This document shows positions 16,599 to 28,900 of a stretch of DNA of 64,000 bases, one piece after another. Position 1 is the stretch's first letter; each line of letters begins with the position of its first letter. This stretch comes from Stenotrophomonas sp. MYb238. Lineage in GTDB: Bacteria > Pseudomonadota > Gammaproteobacteria > Xanthomonadales > Xanthomonadaceae. The notes beneath the pieces were generated by a model. That model saw only the letters and a program-made list of their open reading frames with translations. It was not told the origin of the DNA and did not search any database. The stretch covers positions 1 to 64,000 of the forward strand of contig NZ_WIDL01000012.1 in assembly GCF_009496535.1 (NCBI RefSeq), given 5' to 3'. The position numbers and the translations under genes are program-made.

Positions 16599-18119
16599 GT
16601 GCGCAGGAACTGCAAGGTATTGGGCTACGGCATGGCAGCGCTGCTGCTGGCCGGATGTGGCGCGGCGCCCGAGGGTGGCGAAGCCTCTTCCGCCGCCGGC
16701 AATGCGCCGGAGGCCGCCACGCCGGCCGGCGACACCGCGCCGGCAGCGACGGCAACACCGCAGGATGCAGGCGCCATCCACGACCGCGACGGCAAGCCGG
16801 TGGCGGTGCTGCCGTTCGACATCGCCGGCGTCCCGCCCAGCCAGGCCACGCTCGGCGCGATGCCGTTCTTCGGCCTGCCGCAGGGCTACGCGCCGCAGAA
16901 CACCCCGCATCCGCGCGCATGGGCGCGCTTTCCGTTCCGCATCGGCGACGGCATCCACTGGGTGGAAGGCCCGAGCTGGTCGGCGCACATCGTCGCCGAG
17001 GGCGACAAGAGCTTTTCCGCGCTGGAACTGCAGCGCAACCTGGAAAACCTGATCGACGCGGCCGGTGGGAAAAAGGTGTTCGAGGGGCCGCTGCACCGCG
17101 ACATCTACTACGGCCCGCAGCTGGAGGACGAGATCGGCGGCGGCTTCATCGACGCGGTGAACATGGAGCAGGACGCGCCGACCACGGTGTACGTGGTGCG
17201 CCAGGCGCAGCGCAACGTCTGGGTGCAGCTGACGATCGACGCCGGCGGCGCGGGCCTGGCGGTGCTGGAGGAAGTGCCGTTCCAGCCCAGCGCGCGCTGG
17301 AGCGACGCGTTCCCGCACCTGTCCCTGCCGGCCGGCTACCGCGACCGCAACAAGCCGCAGCAGCGCGACTTCGACCGTTTCCCGTTCTGGACCGGCAACG
17401 GCTTCGAGCAGGTCGAAGGCCGCACCTGGGCCGCCGACTTCGGCAAGGACGAGCGCGAGTACTCGATGCACGAGGTGCGCCGCAATCTCGAAGCGATGAT
17501 GGCCACGGTCAACGCCACCAAGGTGTTCGAGGGCCGCATCCCGAAGGAGCAGGCGGAAACCGTGCCCAAGGCGCTGCTTTCGGCCTATTCGCAGGCGGCC
17601 GGCTTCAGCTGGGACGATGCCGACCTGGTCGTCTACCGCGCCGATCTGCCCGATGGCCGCCAGGTCTGGGTACACGCGCGGCTGGAATATCTCAGCGCCG
17701 GCTGGGTGGTGGCCGAGCGCACCGGCTTCGTGCAGACCGCCACGCTGCTGCCGGCCGCGGCATTGAAGCAGAAGCTGGACAGCGACGGCCGCGTCGCCAT
17801 CCAGGTCAACTTCGCCACCGACAAGGCCGACATCCTGCCCAGCTCCGAGCCGCAGCTGGCGCAGGTGCTCGACCTGCTGCGCGCCGATCCGGCATTGAAG
17901 CTGTCGGTCGAGGGCCACACCGACAACACCGGCGACACCGCGCACAACCGCACGCTGTCCGAAGCGCGCGCACGCGCCGTGGTCGCGGCGCTGGCCGGCA
18001 AGGGCATCGATGCCGCGCGCCTGCAATCGGCCGGCTTCGGTGCCGACAGGCCGGTGGCCGACAACGCCGGCGAGGAAGGCCGCGCGCGCAACCGCCGGGT
18101 GGAACTGGTCAAGCGCTGA
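16599..18119 (+). CDS. Outer-membrane lipoprotein with duplicated N-terminal domain and OmpA-like peptidoglycan-binding domain
   Basis: The GTG at 16599 follows AGGAGATCAGC and opens a lipoprotein signal (GMAALLLAGCGA; lipobox LAGC). After an Ala-rich linker, two homologous blocks of about 150 residues follow. The first contains ARFPFRIGDGIHWVEG, LQRNLENLIDAAGGKKVFEG and VYVVRQ. The second contains DRFPFWTGNGFEQVEG, VRRNLEAMMATVNATKVFEG and VVYRAD. The C-terminal about 110 residues form an OmpA domain (QVNFATDKADILPSS, VEGHTDNTGD, NRRVELVKR), which should hold peptidoglycan. The role is thus an envelope tether with an uncharacterised duplicated domain. Length 506. Confidence 0.82.
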   Translation: MRRNCKVLGYGMAALLLAGCGAAPEGGEASSAAGNAPEAATPAGDTAPAATATPQDAGAIHDRDGKPVAVLPFDIAGVPPSQATLGAMPFFGLPQGYAPQNTPHPRAWARFPFRIGDGIHWVEGPSWSAHIVAEGDKSFSALELQRNLENLIDAAGGKKVFEGPLHRDIYYGPQLEDEIGGGFIDAVNMEQDAPTTVYVVRQAQRNVWVQLTIDAGGAGLAVLEEVPFQPSARWSDAFPHLSLPAGYRDRNKPQQRDFDRFPFWTGNGFEQVEGRTWAADFGKDEREYSMHEVRRNLEAMMATVNATKVFEGRIPKEQAETVPKALLSAYSQAAGFSWDDADLVVYRADLPDGRQVWVHARLEYLSAGWVVAERTGFVQTATLLPAAALKQKLDSDGRVAIQVNFATDKADILPSSEPQLAQVLDLLRADPALKLSVEGHTDNTGDTAHNRTLSEARARAVVAALAGKGIDAARLQSAGFGADRPVADNAGEEGRARNRRVELVKR

Positions 18120-18129
18120 TGCGTTGCCC

Positions 18130-18153
18130 GCGGCCCGGCCCGGGCCGGGCCGC
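18130..18153. terminator. GC palindrome between convergent genes
   Basis: A perfect 24-base palindrome built of GCGGCCCGGCCC and its complement lies between the OmpA-lipoprotein stop (18119) and the convergent TatD stop (18168). There is no T-run, so intrinsic termination is uncertain, but position and symmetry suit a bidirectional transcription barrier. Confidence 0.4.
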
Positions 18154-18167
18154 GACGGCGCCGCCGC

Positions 18168-18983
18168 TCAGGCGGCGGGATCGGGCAGGCCGAAGAACGC
18201 GCGCGTGGCGGCGGTGGCGTTGGCGGCGGTGAGCGCCACCTCCTCGCCGCGGTCGCGCGCCAGCTCTTCGACGATGTGCGACAGGAACGCCGGTTCGTTG
18301 CGGCGGTCCCTGGGCAGCGGCCGCAACGTGCGCGGCAGCAGGTAGGGCGCGTCGGTCTCGATCATCAGCCGCCCGGCCGGGATGTGCTTCACCAGCTCGC
18401 GCAGGTGCGCGCCGCGGCGCTCGTCGCACAGCCAGCCGGTGATGCCGATGTGCCAGTCGCGGTCCAGGTAGTCGAACAGCTCGCGGCGCTCGGCGGTGAA
18501 GCAATGCACCACCGCCGGGCCCAGCCGGCCGTCGAAGTTCTTCATCATCGCCAGGAAGTCGTCGTGCGCGTCGCGCTGGTGCAGGAACAGCGGCTTGCCC
18601 ACGCCGTCGACGGCGAGATCGGCGGCGATCTGCAGCTGGCGCTCGAACGCCCTGCGCTGCGCCGGGCGCGGCGAGAAATCGCGGTTGTAGTCCAGCCCGC
18701 ACTCGCCCACCGCCACCACTTCCGGGTGGGCATGCAGCGCGCGCATTTCCGCGTCGCACTCGTCGGTGTATTCGACCGCGTGGTGCGGATGCACGCCGGC
18801 GGTGGCGTACAGGAAGCCGGGATGGCGCCGCGCCAGCTCCAGCGCCAGCGGCGAGTGTTCGCGGCTGGCGCCGGTCACCACCATCTGCGCCACGCCGGCG
18901 GCGCGGGCGCGTTCCAGCACCGCGTCCAGGTCGCGCGCGAAGGATTCGTGGGTGAGGTTGGCGCCGATGTCGATCAGTTGCAT
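18168..18983 (-). CDS. tatD: TatD-family metal-dependent hydrolase (DNase-like)
   Basis: The 271-residue TIM-barrel protein starts MQLIDIGANLTHESF, where the usual HxH metal pair of TatD is represented by the N-terminal NLTH context. Further motifs are VGECGLDYNRDFSPR, KPLFLHQRDAHDDF, VVHCFTAERRELFDYL and IETDAPYLLPR, all typical TatD metal and substrate positions. TatD proteins are 3'-5' exonucleases acting in DNA repair or degradation and are not part of Tat export. The start ATG at 18983 matches the family; longer frames run into the divergent promoter region. It is divergent from hrpB with 122 bases between. Confidence 0.85.
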   Translation of the reverse strand: MQLIDIGANLTHESFARDLDAVLERARAAGVAQMVVTGASREHSPLALELARRHPGFLYATAGVHPHHAVEYTDECDAEMRALHAHPEVVAVGECGLDYNRDFSPRPAQRRAFERQLQIAADLAVDGVGKPLFLHQRDAHDDFLAMMKNFDGRLGPAVVHCFTAERRELFDYLDRDWHIGITGWLCDERRGAHLRELVKHIPAGRLMIETDAPYLLPRTLRPLPRDRRNEPAFLSHIVEELARDRGEEVALTAANATAATRAFFGLPDPAA

Positions 18984-19105
18984 GGTGCGGGGAACGAGGA
19001 ACGGGGAGGCGGGAATTGTAGGAGTGGCGCGAGCGGCGACCAAATGCGGGGTCGGGCGCGCCGGCTGGCAGCCGTGCCGGACGGCCCCGCACCTACAATG
19101 TCGCG

Positions 19106-21604
19106 ATGCGAACCGCCTTTCCCATCACCCCGCTGCTGCCGGCCATCGCCGACAGCCTGGCCGCGCATCCGCGCCTGGTGCTCGAAGCCCCGCCCGGCGC
19201 CGGCAAGACCACCCAGGTGCCGCTGGCGCTGCTCGACGCGCCGTGGCTGCAGGGCGGCAGGATCGTGATGCTGGAACCGCGCCGGGTCGCCGCGCGCAGC
19301 GCCGCGCAGTTCATGGCCCGGCAGCTGGGCGAACCGGTCGGCGAGACCGTCGGCTACCGCATCCGCTTCGAGAACAGGGTTTCCGCCCGCACCCGCATCG
19401 AGGTCGTCACCGAAGGCATCCTCACCCGCATGCTGCAGGACGACCCCTTGCTCGAAGGCGTGGGCGCGCTGCTGTTCGACGAATTCCACGAGCGCCACCT
19501 GTCGGCCGACCTCGGCCTGGCGCTGGCGCTGGATGTACAGGCGGGACTGCGCGAGGACCTGCGCATCGTGGTGATGTCGGCCACGCTCGACGGCGAGCGG
19601 CTGGCGGGCTTCCTCGATGCGCCGCGCCTGTCCAGCGAGGGCCGCAGCTTCCCGGTGGACGTGAGCCATTTCCCGGCACGGCGCGACGAGGCGCTGGAGG
19701 CGCAGGCGCGGCGCGCGGTCGAACTTGCGCTGGCGACGCATCCGGGCGACGTGCTGGTGTTCCTGCCGGGGCAGCGCGAGATCGCGCGCGTGCAGGCCGC
19801 GCTGGAGCCGGTGCTTCCCGCCGACACCGATGTCCTGCCGCTGCACGGCGAACTCCCCGTCGAACAGCAGTCGCGCGTGCTGCAGCCCGATCCGGACGGC
19901 CGCCGCCGCGTGGTGCTGGCCACCAACGTGGCCGAATCCTCGGTGACCCTGCCCGGGGTGCGCGTGGTGGTCGACGCCGGCCTGGCGCGCGAGCCGCGCT
20001 ATGACCCCAACAGCGGTTTCTCGCGGCTGGACGCGGTGGCGATCTCGCAGGCCTCGGCCGACCAGCGCGCCGGCCGCGCCGGCCGCGTGGCCGCCGGCTG
20101 GGCACTGCGGCTGTGGCAGCAATCGCAGCGGCTGGAACCGCAGCGGCGACCGGAAATGGCGCAGGTGGAACTGGCCGCGCTGGCGCTGGAACTGGCCGCC
20201 TGGGGCAGCGACGACCTGCGTTTCGTCGACCCGCCGCCGGCCGGCGCGCTGGCCGCCGCGCGCGAACTGCTGCAGCGGCTCGGCGCGCTCGACGGCAACA
20301 CGATCACCGCCACCGGCCGGCGCATGCTCGCGCTGGGCACGCACCCACGGCTGGCGGCGATGCTGATCGCCGCGGCCAGCACGCGCGAACAGGCCCTGGC
20401 CGCCGACCTGGCCGCCCTGCTGGAAGCGCGCGATCCGCTGCGCCAGGGCGGCGATGCGCTGGCCGCGCGCTGGCGTGCCCTGGCCGCCTTCCGCAACGGG
20501 CGCGCGCCGCACGATGCCAGCCGCAGCGCGCTGGCCGCCATCGACGCGGCCGCCCGGCAGTGGCGGCGGCGCCTGCGCTGCGATGCGGCGCCGCCGGCCG
20601 ACATCGAGGCGCACGAACTCGGCGACCTGCTCGCCCACGCCTTTCCCGACCGCATCGCCGCGCGCCATCCAACCGACCTCCTCCGCTACCAGCTGGCCAA
20701 TGGCCGCAGCGCGCGCCTGTTCGACACCAGCGACCTGCGCGGCGAACCCTGGCTGGTGGTCAGCGAACTGCGCTTCGAGGCGCGCGACGCCCTGCTGCTG
20801 CGCGCCGCGCCGGTGGACGAGGCGCGCCTGCGCGCCGATTTCCCGCGGCGTTTCCACCAGCGCGACGTGGTGCGCTGGAACGGCGAGCGCCGCGCGCTGG
20901 AAGCGCGCCGCGAATCCAGCTTCGACCGCATCGTGCTGGACAGCCGCCCGGCCGGGAAGGTCGATCCGGCGCAGGCCGCGCGCGCGCTCACCGATGCCGT
21001 GCGCGAACTGGGCCTGGACGCGCTGCCCTGGACCGACGCGCTGCGGCAATGGCGCCACCGCGTGCAGGGCCTGCGCCACTGGATGCCGGAACTGGAGCTG
21101 CCCGACCTGTCCGAGGCGGCGCTGCTGGCCGCGCTCGACGACTGGCTGCTGCCGGCCTTCGCCGGCAAGACCCGCCTCGACGCCTTGGGCGAACAGGAAC
21201 TGGGCGAGGCGTTGAAGTCGGGCATCGACTGGAGCGCGCGCCAGCTGGTCGACCGCCACGCGCCGGTGCGCATCGGCGTGCCCTCCGGCCTGGACCGGGC
21301 CATCGACTACGCGATGGACGACGACGGCATCACCCCGCGCCCACCGGTGCTGGCGGTGAAGCTGCAGGAACTGTTCGGCCTGGCCGACACCCCGCGCATC
21401 GCCGACGGCCGCGTGCCGCTGCTGCTGCACCTGCTCTCCCCCGGCGGCAAGCCGCTGCAGGTCACTGGCGACCTGCGCAACTTCTGGGAGAACACCTATG
21501 CGGAGGTGAAGAAGGAGATGAAGGGCAGGTATCCCCGGCATCCGTGGCCGGACGATCCTTGGAGCGCGACCGCCACGCATCGCGCGAAACCACGAGGGAC
21601 GTAA
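19106..21604 (+). CDS. hrpB: ATP-dependent RNA helicase HrpB
   Basis: The 832-residue DExH-box helicase has Walker A APPGAGKTTQ, motif Ia MLEPRRVAARSAA, motif II DEFHERH, motif III SATLDGE, and motifs V/VI ATNVAESSVTLPGV and QRAGRAGRV. An HA2-type region and the HrpB-specific C-terminal domain follow (PVLAVKLQELFGL, LLHLLSPGGKPLQVTGDL, FWENTYAEVKKEMKGRYPRHPWP). This order and length define HrpB as distinct from HrpA. The RNA or ribonucleoprotein substrate is unknown in most bacteria. It is probably monocistronic; the next gene lies on the other strand. Confidence 0.93.
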   Translation: MRTAFPITPLLPAIADSLAAHPRLVLEAPPGAGKTTQVPLALLDAPWLQGGRIVMLEPRRVAARSAAQFMARQLGEPVGETVGYRIRFENRVSARTRIEVVTEGILTRMLQDDPLLEGVGALLFDEFHERHLSADLGLALALDVQAGLREDLRIVVMSATLDGERLAGFLDAPRLSSEGRSFPVDVSHFPARRDEALEAQARRAVELALATHPGDVLVFLPGQREIARVQAALEPVLPADTDVLPLHGELPVEQQSRVLQPDPDGRRRVVLATNVAESSVTLPGVRVVVDAGLAREPRYDPNSGFSRLDAVAISQASADQRAGRAGRVAAGWALRLWQQSQRLEPQRRPEMAQVELAALALELAAWGSDDLRFVDPPPAGALAAARELLQRLGALDGNTITATGRRMLALGTHPRLAAMLIAAASTREQALAADLAALLEARDPLRQGGDALAARWRALAAFRNGRAPHDASRSALAAIDAAARQWRRRLRCDAAPPADIEAHELGDLLAHAFPDRIAARHPTDLLRYQLANGRSARLFDTSDLRGEPWLVVSELRFEARDALLLRAAPVDEARLRADFPRRFHQRDVVRWNGERRALEARRESSFDRIVLDSRPAGKVDPAQAARALTDAVRELGLDALPWTDALRQWRHRVQGLRHWMPELELPDLSEAALLAALDDWLLPAFAGKTRLDALGEQELGEALKSGIDWSARQLVDRHAPVRIGVPSGLDRAIDYAMDDDGITPRPPVLAVKLQELFGLADTPRIADGRVPLLLHLLSPGGKPLQVTGDLRNFWENTYAEVKKEMKGRYPRHPWPDDPWSATATHRAKPRGT

Positions 21605-21841
21605 ATGCCCCGCATCCGCGGGTGAGGGCTGGCTGGACCGCGCCGTGATGCATGGCGTGGCCCGGCAACCCGCAGCATCGTGGCCAGATATCGGCCCGGA
21701 CCGTGCGGGGCCAGAAGCAGGTGGAACCGTGCGGACCGAAGTCTCCCAGCCGCGATCCGTCCGGCGTGGCGGCCCAATGCCGCGCAGGCATACGAGCGCC
21801 CCTGCATCGCAGGGACACGGAGCACCTGCGCCCAGGCAGCC
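21605..21841. other. Gap between hrpB and the catabolic run, no gene seen
   Basis: These 237 bases lie between the convergent hrpB and PLP-enzyme stops. I see no frame with a ribosome site and no clear terminator hairpin with a T-run, only mixed GC-rich sequence. Confidence 0.4.
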
Positions 21842-22954
21842 TCATGGCCCGGGATCGTTCTTCAGAAAAGGAGGAGGCTCCCCGCCCGCGAGTAGCGCGG
21901 CAAGCGCCTGGTCCGCTTCCACCCGGGGAATGCCTCGTTCCTGGTACCAGCCGGGGTTGTAGTAGCTGTGTGTATAGCGATCGCCGGTATCGCAAAGGAT
22001 CGTGACGATCGATCCGCGCAGGCCTTCGACCCGCATCCGGTGGGCAGCAGCCAGCACCCCGATGAAGTTGGTGCCGGTCGAGCCGCCGACACGGCGCCCC
22101 AGGACCCCGCCGACGTGGCGCATGGCCGCGAACGAGAGTGCATCGGGCACCTTGATCATCGCGTCGATGCAATCGGGCAAGAAGCTGGATTCGACCCGTG
22201 GCCTGCCGATGCCCTCCACCCGGCTGCCGCCGCAGGCGGTGACGTCGCGATAGCTTCCGCCGGCCATCGCGGCGCGGTAGCCATCGAAGAACGCGGAAAT
22301 TTCCGGATCGGCGCACAGGATGCGCGTATCGTGCCCCCGGTAGCGGACGTATCGCCCCAAGGTCGCGGCGGTGCCGCCGGTCCCCGGGCTGCAGACTATC
22401 CAGGCCGGTATCGGATACGGCTCCGCTTCCATCTGGCGGAAGATGGATTCGGCGATGTTGTTGTTCGCCCGCCAATCCGTGGCCCGCTCCGCATAGGTGA
22501 ACTGGTCCATGAAGTGACCGCCCGTCTGGCGCGCCAGCAATACCGAAGTGGCATGAAGATCGGAGGCGTTTTCCACAAGGTGGCAGCGGCCGCCGTGGAA
22601 CTGGATGGCGGCGATCTTCTCGGGCGATGTGCCGCTGGGCATCACCGCGATGAACGGCAGCCCCAGCAGGCGGGCGAAGTACGCCTCCGAAATCGCCGTC
22701 GAACCGCTGGACGCCTCGATGACCGTGCAGCCTTCGTGGAGCCAGCCGTTGGCCAGCGCATACAGGAACAGCGAGCGCGCCAGCCGGTGCTTGAGGCTGC
22801 CGGTGGGATGGCTGGATTCATCCTTGAGATACAGATCGACGCCCGGGAAGCCTGGCAGCGGCAACGGGATCAGATGGGTATCGGCCGACCGGTTGAAATC
22901 GGCCTCGACGACCATAACCGCATGCTTCGTCCATTCGCGCCTGCTCGATTTCAT
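21842..22954 (-). CDS. PLP-dependent enzyme of the cysteine synthase family (Cds1-like)
   Basis: The 370-residue fold-type II PLP enzyme carries the Schiff-base lysine in [13 protein letters not shown] (Lys55), an asparagine/serine loop [11 protein letters not shown] and the phosphate-binding loop [12 protein letters not shown]. Extra residues beyond CysK and the motif [16 protein letters not shown] resemble the Cds1/L-cysteine desulfhydrase subgroup. It might beta-eliminate or replace a side chain on an amino acid. It lies last in the long minus-strand catabolic run, 208 bases after ligC, so co-transcription is likely but not certain. GGGAGG eight bases before the ATG at 22954 fixes the start. 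The substrate may relate to the imported compound; this is inference. Confidence 0.75.
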   Translation of the reverse strand: MKSSRREWTKHAVMVVEADFNRSADTHLIPLPLPGFPGVDLYLKDESSHPTGSLKHRLARSLFLYALANGWLHEGCTVIEASSGSTAISEAYFARLLGLPFIAVMPSGTSPEKIAAIQFHGGRCHLVENASDLHATSVLLARQTGGHFMDQFTYAERATDWRANNNIAESIFRQMEAEPYPIPAWIVCSPGTGGTAATLGRYVRYRGHDTRILCADPEISAFFDGYRAAMAGGSYRDVTACGGSRVEGIGRPRVESSFLPDCIDAMIKVPDALSFAAMRHVGGVLGRRVGGSTGTNFIGVLAAAHRMRVEGLRGSIVTILCDTGDRYTHSYYNPGWYQERGIPRVEADQALAALLAGGEPPPFLKNDPGP

Positions 22955-23162
22955 GCTCTTGCCTCCCGGCATGGCGGGGCACCACGTTGCACGGCGGGCC
23001 GTTCCCGGCCATCGCGCCCCGGTGGCGATGGCGCGTCATGGAGCCACGGAACGACTTCCGCCCGGTCGGGCGATCCTTCGGATGCGGCTCCGGCAACCGC
23101 CGATGCGGGGCGCGCATGAAGCCCTCCGTTCCCACCGGACCGACGTCCCGCAGCAGCACGTA
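22955..23162. other. 208-base gap before the PLP enzyme gene
   Basis: Between the ligC stop and the PLP enzyme ribosome site no reading frame with a ribosome site was found. The stretch is GC-rich with short imperfect hairpins (CGGATGCGGCTCCGGC region, about 23093-23115) but no clear terminator. A secondary promoter for the last gene could lie here. Confidence 0.4.
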
Positions 23163-25437
<2,275 letters not shown>

Positions 25438-25449
25438 GGCGTTACCTGC

Positions 25450-27083
<1,634 letters not shown>

Positions 27084-27116
27084 ACTCCGGTGTCGTTGCC
27101 TGCGGCAGGAAGAAGC

Positions 27117-28145
27117 TCACCGCCCCTGCGCTTTCAATGCCGCGTCCAGGCGCGGGTACACGCGCCGCGCATTGGCTTCGAAAATCCTGTGCCGGTCGCT
27201 CTGGCTGAAGCGCGGGGAGGCATCGACGTACCGCCTGGTGTCGTCGAAGGGATGGCCGCTGTCCGGGTCGATGCCGCGCACCGCGCCGATCATTTCCGAG
27301 GCGAAAAGAATGTTGTCCACCGGAATCACCGTGCCCAGCAGGTCGATACCCGGCTGGTGATAGACGCAGGTGTCGAAGAACACGTTGTGCAGCAGCGCCT
27401 GGCGCGGCTCGGGCTTGTCCAGCATTTGCGCCAGGCCCCGGAAACGGCCCCAGTGGTACGGCACCGCGCCACCGCCATGCGGTATCACCATGCGCAGTGT
27501 CGGGAAATCCTTGAACAGGTCGCCGGTCAGCAACTGCATGAACGCGGTGGTGTCGGCGTTGAGGTAGTGCGCGCCGGTGGTGTGGAAGCAGGCATTGCAA
27601 CTGGTGGATACATGCACCATCGCCGGGATGTCGTACTCCACCAGCGTTTCGTAGATGGGGTACCAGTGGCGGTCGGTCAGCGGCGGCTCGCGCCAGTGGC
27701 CGCCGGACGGGTCCGGGTTGAGGTTCACCGCGACGAAGCCGTATTCCTCCACGCAGCGGCGGATTTCCGGGATGCAGCTGGCCGGGGCCACGCCCGGCGA
27801 CTGCGGCAGCATCGCCGCACCGATGAAGTTCTGCGGGTACAAGCGCGCCACCCGGTGGCACAACTCGTTGCAGATTGCCGCCCAGGTACTGCTGACCTGG
27901 AAATCGCCGATGTGGTGGGCCATGAAGCTGGCGCGCGGGCTGAACACGGTCAGGTCCAGGCCGCGTTCGCGCATCAACCGCAGCTGGTTGTTCTCGATCG
28001 ACTCGCGCAACTCGTCGTCGCCGATCTTCAGCTCGGACGCCTTCGGCATCAGTGCCGGGTTGGCGATGCCGGCGATCTGGCGGTTGCGCCAGGCCTCGAG
28101 CGCGGCGGGCGCGGTGGTGTAGTGGCCGTGGATGTCGATGATCAT
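27117..28145 (-). CDS. ligJ: 4-oxalomesaconate hydratase
   Basis: The amidohydrolase-superfamily protein of 342 residues has a metal-binding start IIDIHGHYTTAPAALE, then LTVFSPRASFMAHHIGD, VHVSTSCNACFHTTG, MVIPHGGGAVPYHWGRFRG and LLGTVIPVDNILFASEMIGAV. These match Sphingobium LigJ (341 residues), a Zn-dependent enzyme that adds water across the double bond of the 4-oxalomesaconate isomer to give 4-carboxy-4-hydroxy-2-oxoadipate. Known work on the pathway shows that LigJ needs a tautomerase (LigU) to prepare its substrate, and no LigU/GalD homologue is in this window. It lies 33 bases before ligK. Confidence 0.9.
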   Translation of the reverse strand: MIIDIHGHYTTAPAALEAWRNRQIAGIANPALMPKASELKIGDDELRESIENNQLRLMRERGLDLTVFSPRASFMAHHIGDFQVSSTWAAICNELCHRVARLYPQNFIGAAMLPQSPGVAPASCIPEIRRCVEEYGFVAVNLNPDPSGGHWREPPLTDRHWYPIYETLVEYDIPAMVHVSTSCNACFHTTGAHYLNADTTAFMQLLTGDLFKDFPTLRMVIPHGGGAVPYHWGRFRGLAQMLDKPEPRQALLHNVFFDTCVYHQPGIDLLGTVIPVDNILFASEMIGAVRGIDPDSGHPFDDTRRYVDASPRFSQSDRHRIFEANARRVYPRLDAALKAQGR

Positions 28146-28161
28146 GTCGTCTCCGATGCGT

Positions 28162-28857
28162 TCAGGCCGGTTCCATGCCGTGCCCGCGTTTCACCGCGTC
28201 ATTGGCCGACAGGGCCATGAATGCCAGCAGTGCGCGCGCATGCGCCGGCTGGCGGCTGCACGCGCACACCGCGCCAGCGAACGTCGTCGTCTTGGCGATG
28301 GCCGCCGGCAATGGGCCAGCCGCGTCGACGCCTTCGATGCCCTCGATTTCGCTGCGCTGCTGGAACCCCAGTTCAATCTCGCCGCGCGCGATCAACGTCG
28401 CCACCGGCATGCCCGGCGGCGCTTGCACGATGCGCGGGGCCACGTGTCCGGCGATGCCCCAACGCTCCAGCAGGGCGTTGATGTGCGCGCCGCTCGGCCC
28501 GGTCGAATGGCCCAGCGTCTTTGCACGCAACACGGCCTCGCGCACGGCTGCCTCACTGCCGATATCTGGTCGCGCCGCGCCTTTGCGCACGGCGACCCAT
28601 GTTTCCGAACGCAATAGCTCCACACGGCTGTCGGCGATGATGCGGCCGGAAGCGGCCAGCTTTTCCAGCGCATCGCTGGCCAGCCACACCACATCGAACG
28701 CCTCGCCGGCAGCCACGCGTCTGGCCGCCTCGACGCCGCCGCACGATTCGACCTCGACGTGGATGCCGGTTTCATGCGCGCAGCGCGCAGCCAGCGCGGC
28801 CAGCACCTGCCGCGTGGCCATAGACGAGATGCCGGTCAGCATCGGGGCCTGCGTCAT
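28162..28857 (-). CDS. Cytosolic ModA-like (periplasmic-binding-protein fold) protein in the lig operon
   Basis: The 231-residue protein has a PBP type II/ModA-like fold: LTGISSMATRQVLAALAARCAHETG, FDVVWLASDALEKLAASGRI, GHSTGPSGAHINALLERWGI and a C-terminal HARALLAFMALSANDAVKRGHGMEPA. Unlike true binding proteins it has no signal peptide or lipobox and begins MTQAPMLTGISS, so it should stay in the cytosol. No dedicated permease of that type is nearby. It sits between the dipeptidase and ligJ (16 bases before ligJ), within the ring-cleavage block that lacks a LigU/GalD tautomerase. It may bind a pathway intermediate, sense it, or even do the missing isomerisation; this is inference only. Confidence 0.7.
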   Translation of the reverse strand: MTQAPMLTGISSMATRQVLAALAARCAHETGIHVEVESCGGVEAARRVAAGEAFDVVWLASDALEKLAASGRIIADSRVELLRSETWVAVRKGAARPDIGSEAAVREAVLRAKTLGHSTGPSGAHINALLERWGIAGHVAPRIVQAPPGMPVATLIARGEIELGFQQRSEIEGIEGVDAAGPLPAAIAKTTTFAGAVCACSRQPAHARALLAFMALSANDAVKRGHGMEPA

Positions 28858-28900
28858 CGCATGGCCTCCGTATCTCCTTCGTGACCCGGCCGCTGAAGGT

